From Ophiobolus disseminans (Eukaryota > Ascomycota > Dothideomycetes > Pleosporales > Phaeosphaeriaceae), in contig MU006217.1 in NCBI GenBank assembly GCA_010093685.1, positions 830,911 through 894,910 of the forward strand: DNA of 64,000 bases. Reading direction: 5' to 3'. The stretch's first letter is position 1. Each line of letters opens with the position of its first letter. A program made the position numbers and the translations under genes. The notes below the pieces were generated by a model. That model had not been told where the DNA came from. It searched no databases and worked only from the letters and a program-made list of their open reading frames with translations. Of the stretch, positions 46,310 through 56,029 are shown piece after piece.

Positions 46310-47578
46310 ATGCGTTTCTCTATCCTTACAGCGGCGGTGGCCATTCCCACACTTGGTAAGTAATGCCTCTCCATGCGACCGATATCATGTCTCAAAAATA
46401 TCACAGGTAGCATCGCCAATGCTCAGGTTTCCGAACAGTGTGTAGGCTCTGGCGTCTGCTATCGGCTTAACATCCCCGAATCAACAGCACAAACTGGAAG
46501 CGGTGATATTTACTTCTCTCTCAGTGGTCCGACAACCTACTCTTGGATCGCACTCGGTCAAGGCAGCAATGGCATGTCAAATGCCAACGTCTTCGTCGTC
46601 TACACCGACGGAAACGGCAATGTTACACTATCCCCTCGCCATTCGCGCGGCAGGACGATGCCGACCTATGATTCCAACATCGACGCTGAGTTGCTGAGTG
46701 GTAGTGGCGTGCAGAACGGTGTCATGACCGCAAACGTACGGTGCGGAAATTGCCAGAGCTGGCAGTCAAGCGGAAGTATGGACTTCACTGCGAGCAGTGG
46801 TGGATGGATACATGCGCGAGCAAGTGGTAATGCCCTTGGTTCGACCAACGCCCAGCAACCCATCCGTCAACATGACACGCACGGCCAGTTCACATGGAAT
46901 TTCGCCCCTGCAGTAGGCGGTGCGACCGCCAATCCCTTCGAAGACACGACGCTCACAGTCGGTCCTGCTGCGACTACCGAAAGCGGATCTGGCATCAACA
47001 CGGCAGCTGTTCTTTGGTGTCACGGAATCTTCGCCTCAGTTGCTTTCGTCTTACTCTTCCCTCTTGGAGGTATCCTCATTCGGCTCGGAAACTTCCCAAA
47101 TCTCATCTGGGTACATGCGGGCCTTCAGCTCTTTGCTTGGATTCTGTTCGTCACAGCCTTCGGTCTCGGACTGTACTACGGCATTATCGACAACTACATG
47201 AGCGAGGCGCATCCCATTATCGGCATCGTGCTTGTCGCGATGATGCTGTTCCAGCCCTTGTTTGGTTGGTTCCATCACAGGCGATTTGTTCAGACTGGCG
47301 CTCGAAGTGCTGTCACCTATGGCCATATCTGGATCGGAAGAATTGCCATCCTTTTGGGAATGATCAATGGTGGGCTCGGCATGCAGCTGTCCGGAGTGGA
47401 TACCACTTATATTATTGCGTACTCCGTCTTCGCTGGCTTCATGGGTGCCGTATATATTGGAGCAATTGTGTATGGAGAGATGATGAGAAAGAGGAAACAC
47501 ACTGCATCCAACAGGATCGATGAGATACTGAACGATAAGGAGCGAACGAACGTCCGACGGTCTTCTGTCGGCCCTTGA
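46310..47578 (+). CDS. DOMON (CDH-type cytochrome) plus cytochrome b561 membrane protein
   Basis: 405 residues from exons 46310-46355 and 46407-47578. A signal peptide (MRFSILTAAVAIPTLGSIAN) is followed by a DOMON/CDH-cytochrome-like domain: CVGSGVCYRLNIP, YSWIALGQGSNGMSNANVFV (Met as in haem-ligand position) and SGGWIHARASGNALG. The membrane part has five hydrophobic helices with b561-type His: LWCHGIFASVAFVLLFPLGG, IWVHAGLQLFAWILFV, SEAHPIIGIVLVAMMLFQP, FGWFHHRRFV and YGHIWIGRIAILLGMINGG. Such proteins are thought to move electrons across a membrane to an extracellular acceptor; the actual acceptor is unknown. The tail is cytosolic and Lys/Arg-rich. Confidence 0.9.
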
Positions 47579-47868
47579 CGTATGGTTCACAGTTTTTTGA
47601 AGTTACTGTAGGTGCCTGGAGTGTATGTTGGTACATGAAGCACTAAGAAGTGGCTATGAATGTAAATAAGCAGATGTTTTGTGCTTTGGTAGCGATGACG
47701 TACCATCCCTGTAAATGTGAATGATTAGGCTGCCACGCTACCACCCTACGTCCAACAGCAGACTTGAACCACGGGAGAATTTTCAACATCGGGGTACTAA
47801 AGCAACTGGATTTCTAAATCTGTCGGATAAGAATACGTGCAACTATTACTACAACCTCAAACATCAAG

Positions 47869-48735
47869 ATGTCGTGCGCACGTGACCGTGTGTTCTCCAC
47901 ACCAGAACTCCTCGAGGCGATCCTCATCCAACTGACCCCAATCCACCACCTCCTCCAAGCGCAACGCATCTCGCGCCTTTTCCAACAAGCCATCAAATCA
48001 TCTCCCACACTCCAGCAACAACTCTTCTTCCGCCCCTCCACCTCGCGCATGACCAACGACTGGGCCCTCAACCCCCTTCTACGCCGGTACTTCCTCCCCT
48101 GGTTTGTAGGCCCACAGCATGGCCGCAACTACGACACGCTGAAATACATGGAATGGGTGTCAAATTCCCAGACTGCAAGTCCCGCGTTCCTGCGCGCAGA
48201 AGCAAGTTGGCGCAACATGCTGCTCATGCAGCCCTCGCCGCGAGAACTGAAAGCGGTCAGATGGATGCACTGCCAGGAAGGCGACAGTGAGGAGCATGCT
48301 AGTGTCAAATTCGAGGACGTAGGAGGCGTGACCATGCGCCCTGTGTACGACATCACCGAGTCCTTCCTGCGCGACCAGTACGAGAGTTTCCCTAGCTTCG
48401 GCCTTGCGATTCACGATTCCGACGACGGACCACAGATGATGCTGGTTCTAAAGATGACGCTGCAGTGTTGTGGAAGCGAGCCTACGGAGCCGGTGTTGAA
48501 GTCGCACGGCGCAGATGAGAACTTTAGATTGGAGTGGGAGTGTGGTAGTGGGGTCGCGTTGAAGGAGTGGCCGAATGGGAGGTTGGATATGCAGTGGACT
48601 ACGGATCTGAGTGAGGAGAGGGGCGGGGTGGGGGAGGCGGAGTGGGAGGAGTGGAGGAGCAGGGGGAGGGCGAAGTTGGCGGGCGAGGTGCCGGAACGGA
48701 AGAAGGAGGAGGAGAATGAGGATTGGGAAGAATGA
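47869..48735 (+). CDS. F-box domain protein
   Basis: Single exon, 288 residues. An F-box-like motif at the N-terminus (RVFSTPELLEAILIQLTPIH, HLLQAQRISRLFQQAIKSSP, TLQQQLFFRP) would bind Skp1 in an SCF ubiquitin ligase. The rest is a fungal-type substrate region with Trp and acidic residues and no recognisable repeat. It ends with a Lys/Glu-rich tail (RKKEEENEDWEE). Such F-box genes are often multi-copy and variable in Dothideomycetes; substrate unknown. Confidence 0.85.
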   Translation: MSCARDRVFSTPELLEAILIQLTPIHHLLQAQRISRLFQQAIKSSPTLQQQLFFRPSTSRMTNDWALNPLLRRYFLPWFVGPQHGRNYDTLKYMEWVSNSQTASPAFLRAEASWRNMLLMQPSPRELKAVRWMHCQEGDSEEHASVKFEDVGGVTMRPVYDITESFLRDQYESFPSFGLAIHDSDDGPQMMLVLKMTLQCCGSEPTEPVLKSHGADENFRLEWECGSGVALKEWPNGRLDMQWTTDLSEERGGVGEAEWEEWRSRGRAKLAGEVPERKKEEENEDWEE

Positions 48736-49092
48736 GAAGCACGTGTCTCGAGATTCAAGACTGATAGCAGTATGAGAAGGATGATCTAGCAGCTACGGTA
48801 GCATCCGTGACGGATGCGCTGATTTGTACGCTGAAACGTCACATGTACATCATAACCCTCAACGACTGTGCAGATGTGTGATAGCTAACAGCATGCACGA
48901 AGTAATTTTCGATCATTTGGCGCATATATCTAAAGAGTGTACGAAGTTGGATTCTTTCTACTTAAGGGAAAACAGATAGCAACCTGAACGCCACCACCAA
49001 GACTCTGTCATAAAACGAATACCAAATGAGAGTGTGCCAAAGAGAAAAGAACAACAGTAACGACGGTATGAGGTACAAATCGCAACGAACGA
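48736..49092. other. Convergent intergenic region
   Basis: 3' ends of the F-box and C2H2 genes. No gene or element seen. Confidence 0.5.
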
Positions 49093-50207
49093 TTACTTGA
49101 CCCGATTGCAGCGTTCGATATCTTTCCAGACCGGATAGCTTTGAAAGCCAGGCCAGACGCGCAAGATGGCGTAGCGGTGTTGACGAACTTCGTCTGGAAT
49201 AAAAGTACACCTCGGAGCCCGCGACAGGATATACCGCCCGAAACAATCTGTGTTACATGAACAATCCTCATGAACGCAACAATCAGGCCCGTGAAAGTGA
49301 CATTGCATGAAATGCTCGGCAAAACCAGCGTGGCTTGGAAAGCAAGTCTTTGAAGGACAGAGGGGACACATGACCTCACAGCTTTTGGAATCGTAACCAC
49401 TTTGCTCCAGAAGATGGGTGAAGGCAGTTCTGGCCTTCATATCGTGTCTCTCCAGGAGGTGTAGCTGCAACTCGTCGAGGCGCTGGATGTGAGCCTTGAA
49501 GCTGCATCTTGGCAATGGGCATGTCCTATACTGCTTGAGGCCTTGCAGAACCTGCCAGTTCTGCTCTGTGTGTACTCGAATCAGGTCTCGTGTGTAGAGG
49601 CTGTGACAGCCTGGACACTCGAAGGGCGTGTCGTCGTCATGCCCTGCAAGCATATGGTCATTGAGTTTATCGTTCCGACTGAACGCTCTTTCTCCTGTCC
49701 GAGAACAGCCTTGAGCTGGACATTCGAACCACCAATAATCCTCATGTATTCGTCTATGGCGTGTCAAGTCCCCACGGCGCTTGAATAGCCGCAAATGACA
49801 TCCAGCCACATCGCAGACAAGAACTTGGGTTGGAGTGTCGACGGGGGTCCTCAAGCCGGAAGCAGTGTCAATGATAGGTAGACTAGCTGTGGAAGCGGCT
49901 GGGAGCGGGATCATCTGTTGTCCTGCAGTCTTGGATTCTGTGAGAGTATTTGACTGGGGCTCATTGGCCTGCAAGTTGGAAAGCGAGGTGCTATTCCGCA
50001 TTCTGATAACGGAGCCCTTTTGTTAGCTCACATATTTTTTTTAACTCACCGGTCCCCAGGCTGCAGCCCCTCTGCAGGTGCAGCGTCATCCTCCCACAGA
50101 TCCCCAAACGGCCCATTCTTGATTGCCTCGTACTCGCTCGTCCAATCAATCTTCTCCAGATCCTGGTCGAAATCAAGGTCCCAGCGAGGGTTCACGTAGT
50201 CGGACAT
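49093..50207 (-). CDS. C2H2 zinc-finger protein
   Basis: 355 residues from exons 50050-50207 and 49093-50002. The N-terminus is acidic (MSDYVNPRWDLDFDQDLEKI). The body has several C2H2 or C2H2-like fingers: VCDVAGCHLRLFKRRGDLTR(H), CPAQGCSRTGERAFSRNDKL, CPGCHSLYTRDLIRVH, CPLPRCSFKAHIQRLDELQL and CPLCPSKTCFPSHAGFAEHF. A Cys-rich end follows (CCVHEDCSCNTDCFGRYI). The 47-nt intron joins the acidic exon to the fingers; without it an in-frame TGA appears. Probable DNA- or RNA-binding nuclear protein of unknown target. Confidence 0.88.
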
Positions 50208-50982
50208 GGTTGATTGGGTGGTGCTTGGCGAGAAGGGCGAAGTGGACGAGGCTGAGATTGCGGAGGTCGGATTATTCGAAGGTGCAGGAAAGGGCACCGA
50301 AGCGGTAAGCTGGATGCGGTAGGCGTAAACTAGGTTTTGGTTGCTGGTATGCGGATGGTCGACGAAAAGTATGGGAAACGGGTGAAGAGGGGGTGCTGGG
50401 GATGGGGTAGCTATATGCTCTTCGCTGACCATCGCGCCTGCCTCGCCAAGAGAAGGGCACAGGTGACGCGTGCATGGTGACCTAAAACAACCTTGGAAGT
50501 CTTTCTGGGCTTGAGCATGGGGCGTGGCAGTCCGGACAAACCTCTTCATTAGTTTACATGGGCTTAATGGTGATGCATTTATTGGCCACTGAAGTCGGAG
50601 AGCGATTCGACGGGCCATGTTCGGATTTTTCCCGAGGACAATGTAGTCCACCAGAAGACGTAGCGTTCCGCATTTCAGCATGAATATCGTCATCAATATG
50701 GGTTGAGGCGGTGGTGACCTAAGGCTACCCGGCGCCTGTTACGGTACTGACGAGGAATAGTTGCAAGTGTAGGCCCCGTATTTTTGAGACGAGGTTGCGT
50801 CAGAACACCTTGGTATGGTTTTCGAGGATAAACTGTAAATGGTGAAGCTCTAGGCTGTGTCACTGAACAAAAGAATCTCAATATTCGTATTTGAGGGAGT
50901 AGCTGACACTGTACAAGATATAAAACACACCCGCTTTCGCTGCTCACTCACCAACCCACCCAAATGCAAGTCTAATCTGCGC
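50208..50982. other. Intergenic between C2H2 and cytochrome c1 genes
   Basis: Promoter of the C2H2 gene and 3' region of CYT1. No gene seen. Confidence 0.5.
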
Positions 50983-52295
50983 TTATAAGTTTGTCTTGCC
51001 TTGGTTGTTTGGCTTGGGAATGCTGTCAAGGATGCTCTTCTGGTGTGGAGGGTTGTATGCGATCTTTCGGGTCTTGAGCGGCGCCCACTTGTACCTGTTG
51101 TCGTTGTTAGCCCACTTTGTCACGCCGTTTTTCTATGTTGCTCACCTCTTAACCCAGACACTGAGGGCGAACAGTACGCTGGTGACAGCGAGCACCTTCC
51201 ATCCCATCTTCTTGCGCTCGTCCATCTCGGGCTCTGCGGTCCAGTTCAAGAACTCAACAACATCCTTGGCCATCTGCGAGGTCGAAGCCCGTGTTCCGTC
51301 GTCGTATTCAACCAAGTCCTCGTATAGAACACGAGCCATAGCGATACCGGTGCCGGGGAAGTAGGGGTTGAAGTTGAGGCCTTCCTGGACGACCGCGCCC
51401 GCGGGGGGCTCATCGGGGTAACCGGTCAGCAAGCTGAAGATGTAGTCGCAGCCGCCGTGGCGGGCTTTGACCATGAGCGATAGATCTGGGGGCAGGGCAC
51501 CGTTGTTGGCGGCACGGGCAGCCTCGTCGTTCTTGTATGGCGCGGGCATATAGTCGGACAGCTTTCCGGGGCGCTTCTCGATCTCGCCCTCGTTGTTGGG
51601 CTCAGTGTCGTACTCGTTCTCCTCGGCAAGCGCCTTGGCCTCATCGACGGTCATGAACTGACCGACGACTGCACGGTATGGCACACGTGAGATGGAGTGG
51701 CAGGATGCGCAGACTTCGCGGTAGACCTGGAAGCCGCGGCGGAGGCTGTCGCCGTGTCAATACGCAGTGCCGAGGCATAAAGGCACACCACTTACGCGCC
51801 ATGGTCGAATGTCTTGGTCCACTTTGCGTGTTCCCACGGGTACTTGGTGGGGTGCAGACTGCCATTTCGTCAGTCCCGCATCTCGGCAATGCTGCGATGG
51901 CCCCTCGACCAGGCACTCACCCTTCTTCCGCCGGGGTCATGGCATCGGCGCTGCGTCCAAACATCTGCCAGTACCAGGCGGTCGAGCCGATAGCGAAGAC
52001 GGTGGCGCCAATGGGGAGGGCGTTGTTCCTTAGCGAAGAGGCAGCTCCCTCGGTGGAGGAGCTCGATGTCGAGGCCGCGCGCTGCATCATCCAGTTAGTC
52101 AGCCATCCCATCAATTGACGCAACACATCCCCCAGATATCACGATGGCGCTGGAGATGCCCTGCTGGGGCTCGCGGGGGCCCTCGGCTGGGGGAGGTGTG
52201 GTGGGCGGGAGTCGTACCGAAGCTGTCCTGCTGGAGGCATTGCGAGCGCCGGCGCCGGCGGAGCGCGCCGTACGCAGTGCTGATCGAGCCAACAT
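50983..52295 (-). CDS. CYT1: Cytochrome c1, haem protein of respiratory complex III
   Basis: Mitochondrial inner-membrane c-type cytochrome of the bc1 complex, passing electrons from the Rieske protein to cytochrome c. Five exons (52143-52295, 51921-52081, 51796-51858, 51146-51745, 50983-51094) give 362 residues. An Arg/Ser/Ala-rich mitochondrial presequence (MLARSALRTARSAGAGARNA) is followed by a hydrophobic sorting signal. The haem site is CASCH in EVCASCHSISRVPYRAVVG (about residue 137). Met ligand region is YFPGTGIAMARVLYEDLVEY. The C-terminal anchor KVLAVTSVLFALSVWVKR continues with YKWAPLKTRKIAYNPP, typical of the family. Intron 3 uses GTGATA at 52142. The upstream in-frame stretch before 52295 is unlikely to be coding. 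Divergent from the 'ipa' pseudogene by 237 bases. Confidence 0.97.
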
Positions 52296-52532
52296 GCTGT
52301 ATGTGAGCTGGCCCGGAGCGTGGAGGCGGTGGATCAATGGGGGCGTTGGCGGTGGTGATAGTGGTGGAGTACTTGGCCGCACCTGCTGCATCTTTCTTGC
52401 AAAATCCCTTGGCGCTCTAAAGTCAGCAGGAGCGGGACCGCCATGATTGGCTGCTCTACCACACCACCTCCAGATCCATGATACCTGCACTTTGCGTGCG
52501 AGCAACATCCTCATCTTTGCGGGCATCCAAAA
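52296..52532. promoter_or_regulatory. Divergent promoter CYT1 / 'ipa' pseudogene
   Basis: 237 bases between the CYT1 start codon and the ATG of the broken gene. GC-rich with GGCGGT runs. No TATA box seen. Confidence 0.5.
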
Positions 52533-55074
52533 ATGGGGACTCAACTGACGCCAGAGTTTTTTGAAGCCTTGACCCGGCAGATGCAGCAAGATCCATTGCC
52601 GCCGGGGGGTTTTCGGATGCAGAATGTCTCGCTCAACGGTGCGCGTGGCATTAACACGACAGTCACTAGTGATGGCTCTGGCCTGCCGGGTGAACCAATA
52701 TCAGGAGAAGAGCTCATTCGAGAAGCGAAGGAGAAGTCTTCGTCAATCTACTGCAGCTTTCACACACTGGAAGCATGCCTCGACAGATACGAAGACGTGC
52801 TGAGGAAACGCTGGCCCAAGAAGACACAAGCTTAGCGGAAGAAGATCTTGCAGGACGCCTGACACACAGAAATGCCTTCATTCCACTGCCCTGATCTCCG
52901 TGATGCGCACAAGGTAGAGAACGGTGACCAAAGCGGCGCCACCGACAGAAACATATACATGTGGCCACATGTAAACCTAGAAGATCTCCTGCCTCCCACC
53001 ACACTTTTGCGATTCCTCAATTCGAGAGGTCGAAACCCGCCAGGTATATTTGCCGCCATGGACTGGGACAGTATTCAAATTGACCGCGAGACATGGGCTA
53101 TTGTAGAACGTCAGGCGGAGGATACATATAATATCGACCTTGACACGATCGATTCTACCAAATACGGCACACTGAGACCTGCGAATGGAGGGCAGTACCG
53201 TGTGACTAAGGGTCTGCTTATTCTGGAGGTACAGGACTGTTTGATGACGTTCTTGGTCAAAGTTTGCCAAGGTATTCTACACGATAAACAGCTCGACCGT
53301 GAGTCTCTTAACCGGGTGCCTAGAGAACCAAAGCCCCCTGTTCTACTCCTGACTAAGGAAGGAGATTATTTGTCTGCAGTAGATCTGTCTCGCGAATCAC
53401 CATTTCTTGCCCCGCAAACGTCGAATCTTGACCGTGTCCAATCTCTCATACAAGCAAGGCTTCGGGAATAGGAAGACTACGCTGGGCCATGCGAGAAGAC
53501 CCGTCCTTCTCTGTCGATGTTGTAGGAGACTGGAGCGAGCACTCTTCATCGCGCGTGCTGTTAGCAGGTCGAAGAACTCATCCGGACCACACAACACCAG
53601 CACGCAAGAAACACTTTTGGGATCAGACCTTTTCCAGTGCTATCAACGAAGTCTAAGAAAATATCATAATCTGGGGGATCGTCAACAAAGCGCTCACCAC
53701 AATCGTCGCCCACAAAGGAGACATTTCTAAAAGAGGTGATCTTGATCCTCGGGATAGCTCAGACTTTACGAGCACTGTTCATCAACTCAAAGTTCTGCTC
53801 GACAAACGTATCATTGAGAAGATGCAGAGGGAACTAAGCTTTCTACTGCCTGCTTCGCCTCCAATGCGATCCATGTTCGAGAACAGCCAAGGGCATCTCA
53901 GGCTGCGCAGTGGCCTGCCTAAGAACGACTATCTCATTTGACTTGGCCGCGAGCTCTGGGAAATGAAGGACTATCTGCCACATGATGTGCTCGCGATGGA
54001 ATTGAACCGGCTTGTGCAGCACGACAAATCTCAGAAGGACCGAGTGACGCCAATGGTTGCTCGGTTTTTTGCCGATCTAGGCATGGCCTACGAATTACGG
54101 GCGCGGCTGAAGATGCTTTGCCCGGAGCTTTTTGAGCTAAAGGATCCAGACGAAAGAGAAGCTATAAAATGGCTCTCTGCTGACTCTCGCATCATAGTTC
54201 TGTACGAGTTGAAGATGATAGCAGGCCCATCTCATGCTGGCGAGAAGTTTCTCCGCCTGGCAGACCTTGGAGAGCCGACAAAACTACCATATCCAGTGAA
54301 CAAGAAGCGCACGAAGAACAATGTCGAAACAATGCAAGCAACCGAACAACGGCTTGATGAGCTATGGGATAAATACGATGCTCATCTAGAGAAGCATCTC
54401 AAACCAGAAACAGATGCCTTGCTGCAAAGTGCTATGCCGACACGAGGTGAACTGCGCCGTACACCAGACTGGGTTGAGCCAGAGGTGACTGGATCAAAGG
54501 TGAAGCGCGCCGTAGAGTCTCCTGAATATATCACGCCGTCGGACTTTGGATCGAAGAGCGAGGCACCGATGACTCTACCTATTCGCAAAGGAAAGCTAAA
54601 GCCCAAGGGCACCAATGTCGAACCTCCCACCACCGACCAGCAACCCCATGAGCAGATCCCGCATGAGACAACCTCCTCGCACCGTCCGCTTCGCTTCACG
54701 CTCAGCAAGAAGCCTTACCGCACCTTCTCCACCTTGTTTCACAAGCCATCAACTACCTCGCAGTACGTAAACTTCCATGCACACACTGTTTCTGAGACAG
54801 GCACTAACATCATACACCTACCTTCAGACCAGGGGAAGTGCCATGGACAGATTTTCTCTCAGCTATGAGCGCCATCAGCTTTCAGCCCGAGAAGCTATAT
54901 GGTTCAGTGTGGTGCTTTACACCAAAGGACGGCGATGTCTTTGGAACGGAAACGCCCATCAATTTCCACGAGCCTCATCCTGTGATTAAGCTGCCGTTTC
55001 GCACTGCACGCTTGTATGGAAGGAGGTTGACGAGGCGTTATGGTATTGACGGCGATTGCTTTGCGTTGAACTAG
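52533..55074 (+). pseudogene. Decayed member of the fungal 'ipa protein' family
   Basis: Large fungal protein family of unknown function, often annotated 'ipa protein'; recalled, not searched. Recognisable parts in order: RWPKKTQA, RKKILQDA, MPSFHCPDLRDAHKV, WPHVNLEDL, WAMREDPSFSVDVVGDWSEH, HFWDQTFSSAIN and MVARFFADLGMAYELRARL. After a normal 65-nt intron (54763-54827) comes PGEVPWTDFLSAMSAISFQP, EKLYGSVWCFTPKDGD and NFHEPHPVIKLPFRTARLYG. The frame is blocked by stops at 52833 (TAG), 52860 (TGA), 53469 (TAG), 53654 (TAA) and 53939 (TGA), plus one frameshift near 53480. The first two fit CAG to TAG and TGG to TGA changes. The protein cannot be made as one chain. Long stretches are otherwise well preserved, so decay looks recent. 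Confidence 0.75.
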
Positions 55075-55765
55075 ATTTGGATTGAATTAGAGCACCTCAT
55101 GAGGCAAGATAGCGCAGGAGTTATTTGGTGGTAGTAGATGCAAGCTCCCTCCAGAGGTGGACGCGAGAGATGCGGAGATGGAAGTGAGACATATGTTGAA
55201 TGAGCCGTTTGGACGGCCATGTCTCATGTAGGTAGCACAACCGAGAGTGGAGTGCTCTTCGAGATGGGAGTGCCAGGAATTCATGTTCTGGCTTCCACAA
55301 GGCTGTCTGTACTCGAGCCAATGTATGGTTCAACGAATCAGTTGATGTCGCACGACAGGACAACCTTGGGTTCGCGACGCACACGACATGCAAAAACTGT
55401 GGCATGTGCCAGAAAGCGATCGAGTGAATACGACGACATTGCATGTTAAACAGGAAATGTGGCAACTACTTCTATACCTAACCACTCATGGAGGAATTGT
55501 GGAAAGGCTCAAACGAGTGCTTGGGATCTAGTCTGGCAAGGGCTGACAATTATGCCAGAACGTCCAGCGTCTCCGCGAATAGAGAGGATGCTGGGAGGAC
55601 TGTCCTTGCGTGTTGAAGGAGGAAAGGATCTGAACGGGCGGGGAGTTTTTGTAGCCGAGTCGATGGTGGCGCGTGCCCCTAGCATTGTCATTTCATCTCT
55701 TGGCGAGATCGTACCTCCATACGCAAACAGCCATCGGCCAATTGAAAGGGCGCGCATTCCTCCTC
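55075..55765. other. Intergenic; possible Cys-rich remnant at 55270-55460
   Basis: One plus-strand frame reads CTRANVWFNESVDVARQDN, then HTTCKNCGMCQKAIE, a stop, and HCMLNRKCGNYF. The Cys spacing resembles a zinc-binding module, but no family is recognised and it may be the end of another worn gene. From about 55480 the sequence becomes the leader of APE2. Confidence 0.35.
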
Positions 55766-56029
55766 ATGCGCGGTATCAGCCCAAATGGCGGCCGGGCGCT
55801 TCTCAGTCGGGAGCTCTGGGCTTGTCGCCCTACCATCACCGCTCTTTCCCGCAACAGGCGCCTGAACCCTCTTCCTCGCCGGGAGCTCCTGCACTCTCGC
55901 CCCACGACAACCACTATTTACCCCGCTAGACAAACATCGACTTACTCTCTCACCACCCCACAACGAGCCCCTCAACTCTACCGATACACACCGCTCGTAT
56001 CACGGAGACACTGCTCACATCGGAGAAAC

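Noticed and set aside
55459..55929. 156-codon plus-strand frame overlapping the APE2 leader
   Set aside because: It is in another frame from the APE2 extension and has no motif; the APE2-phase frame better explains the region.
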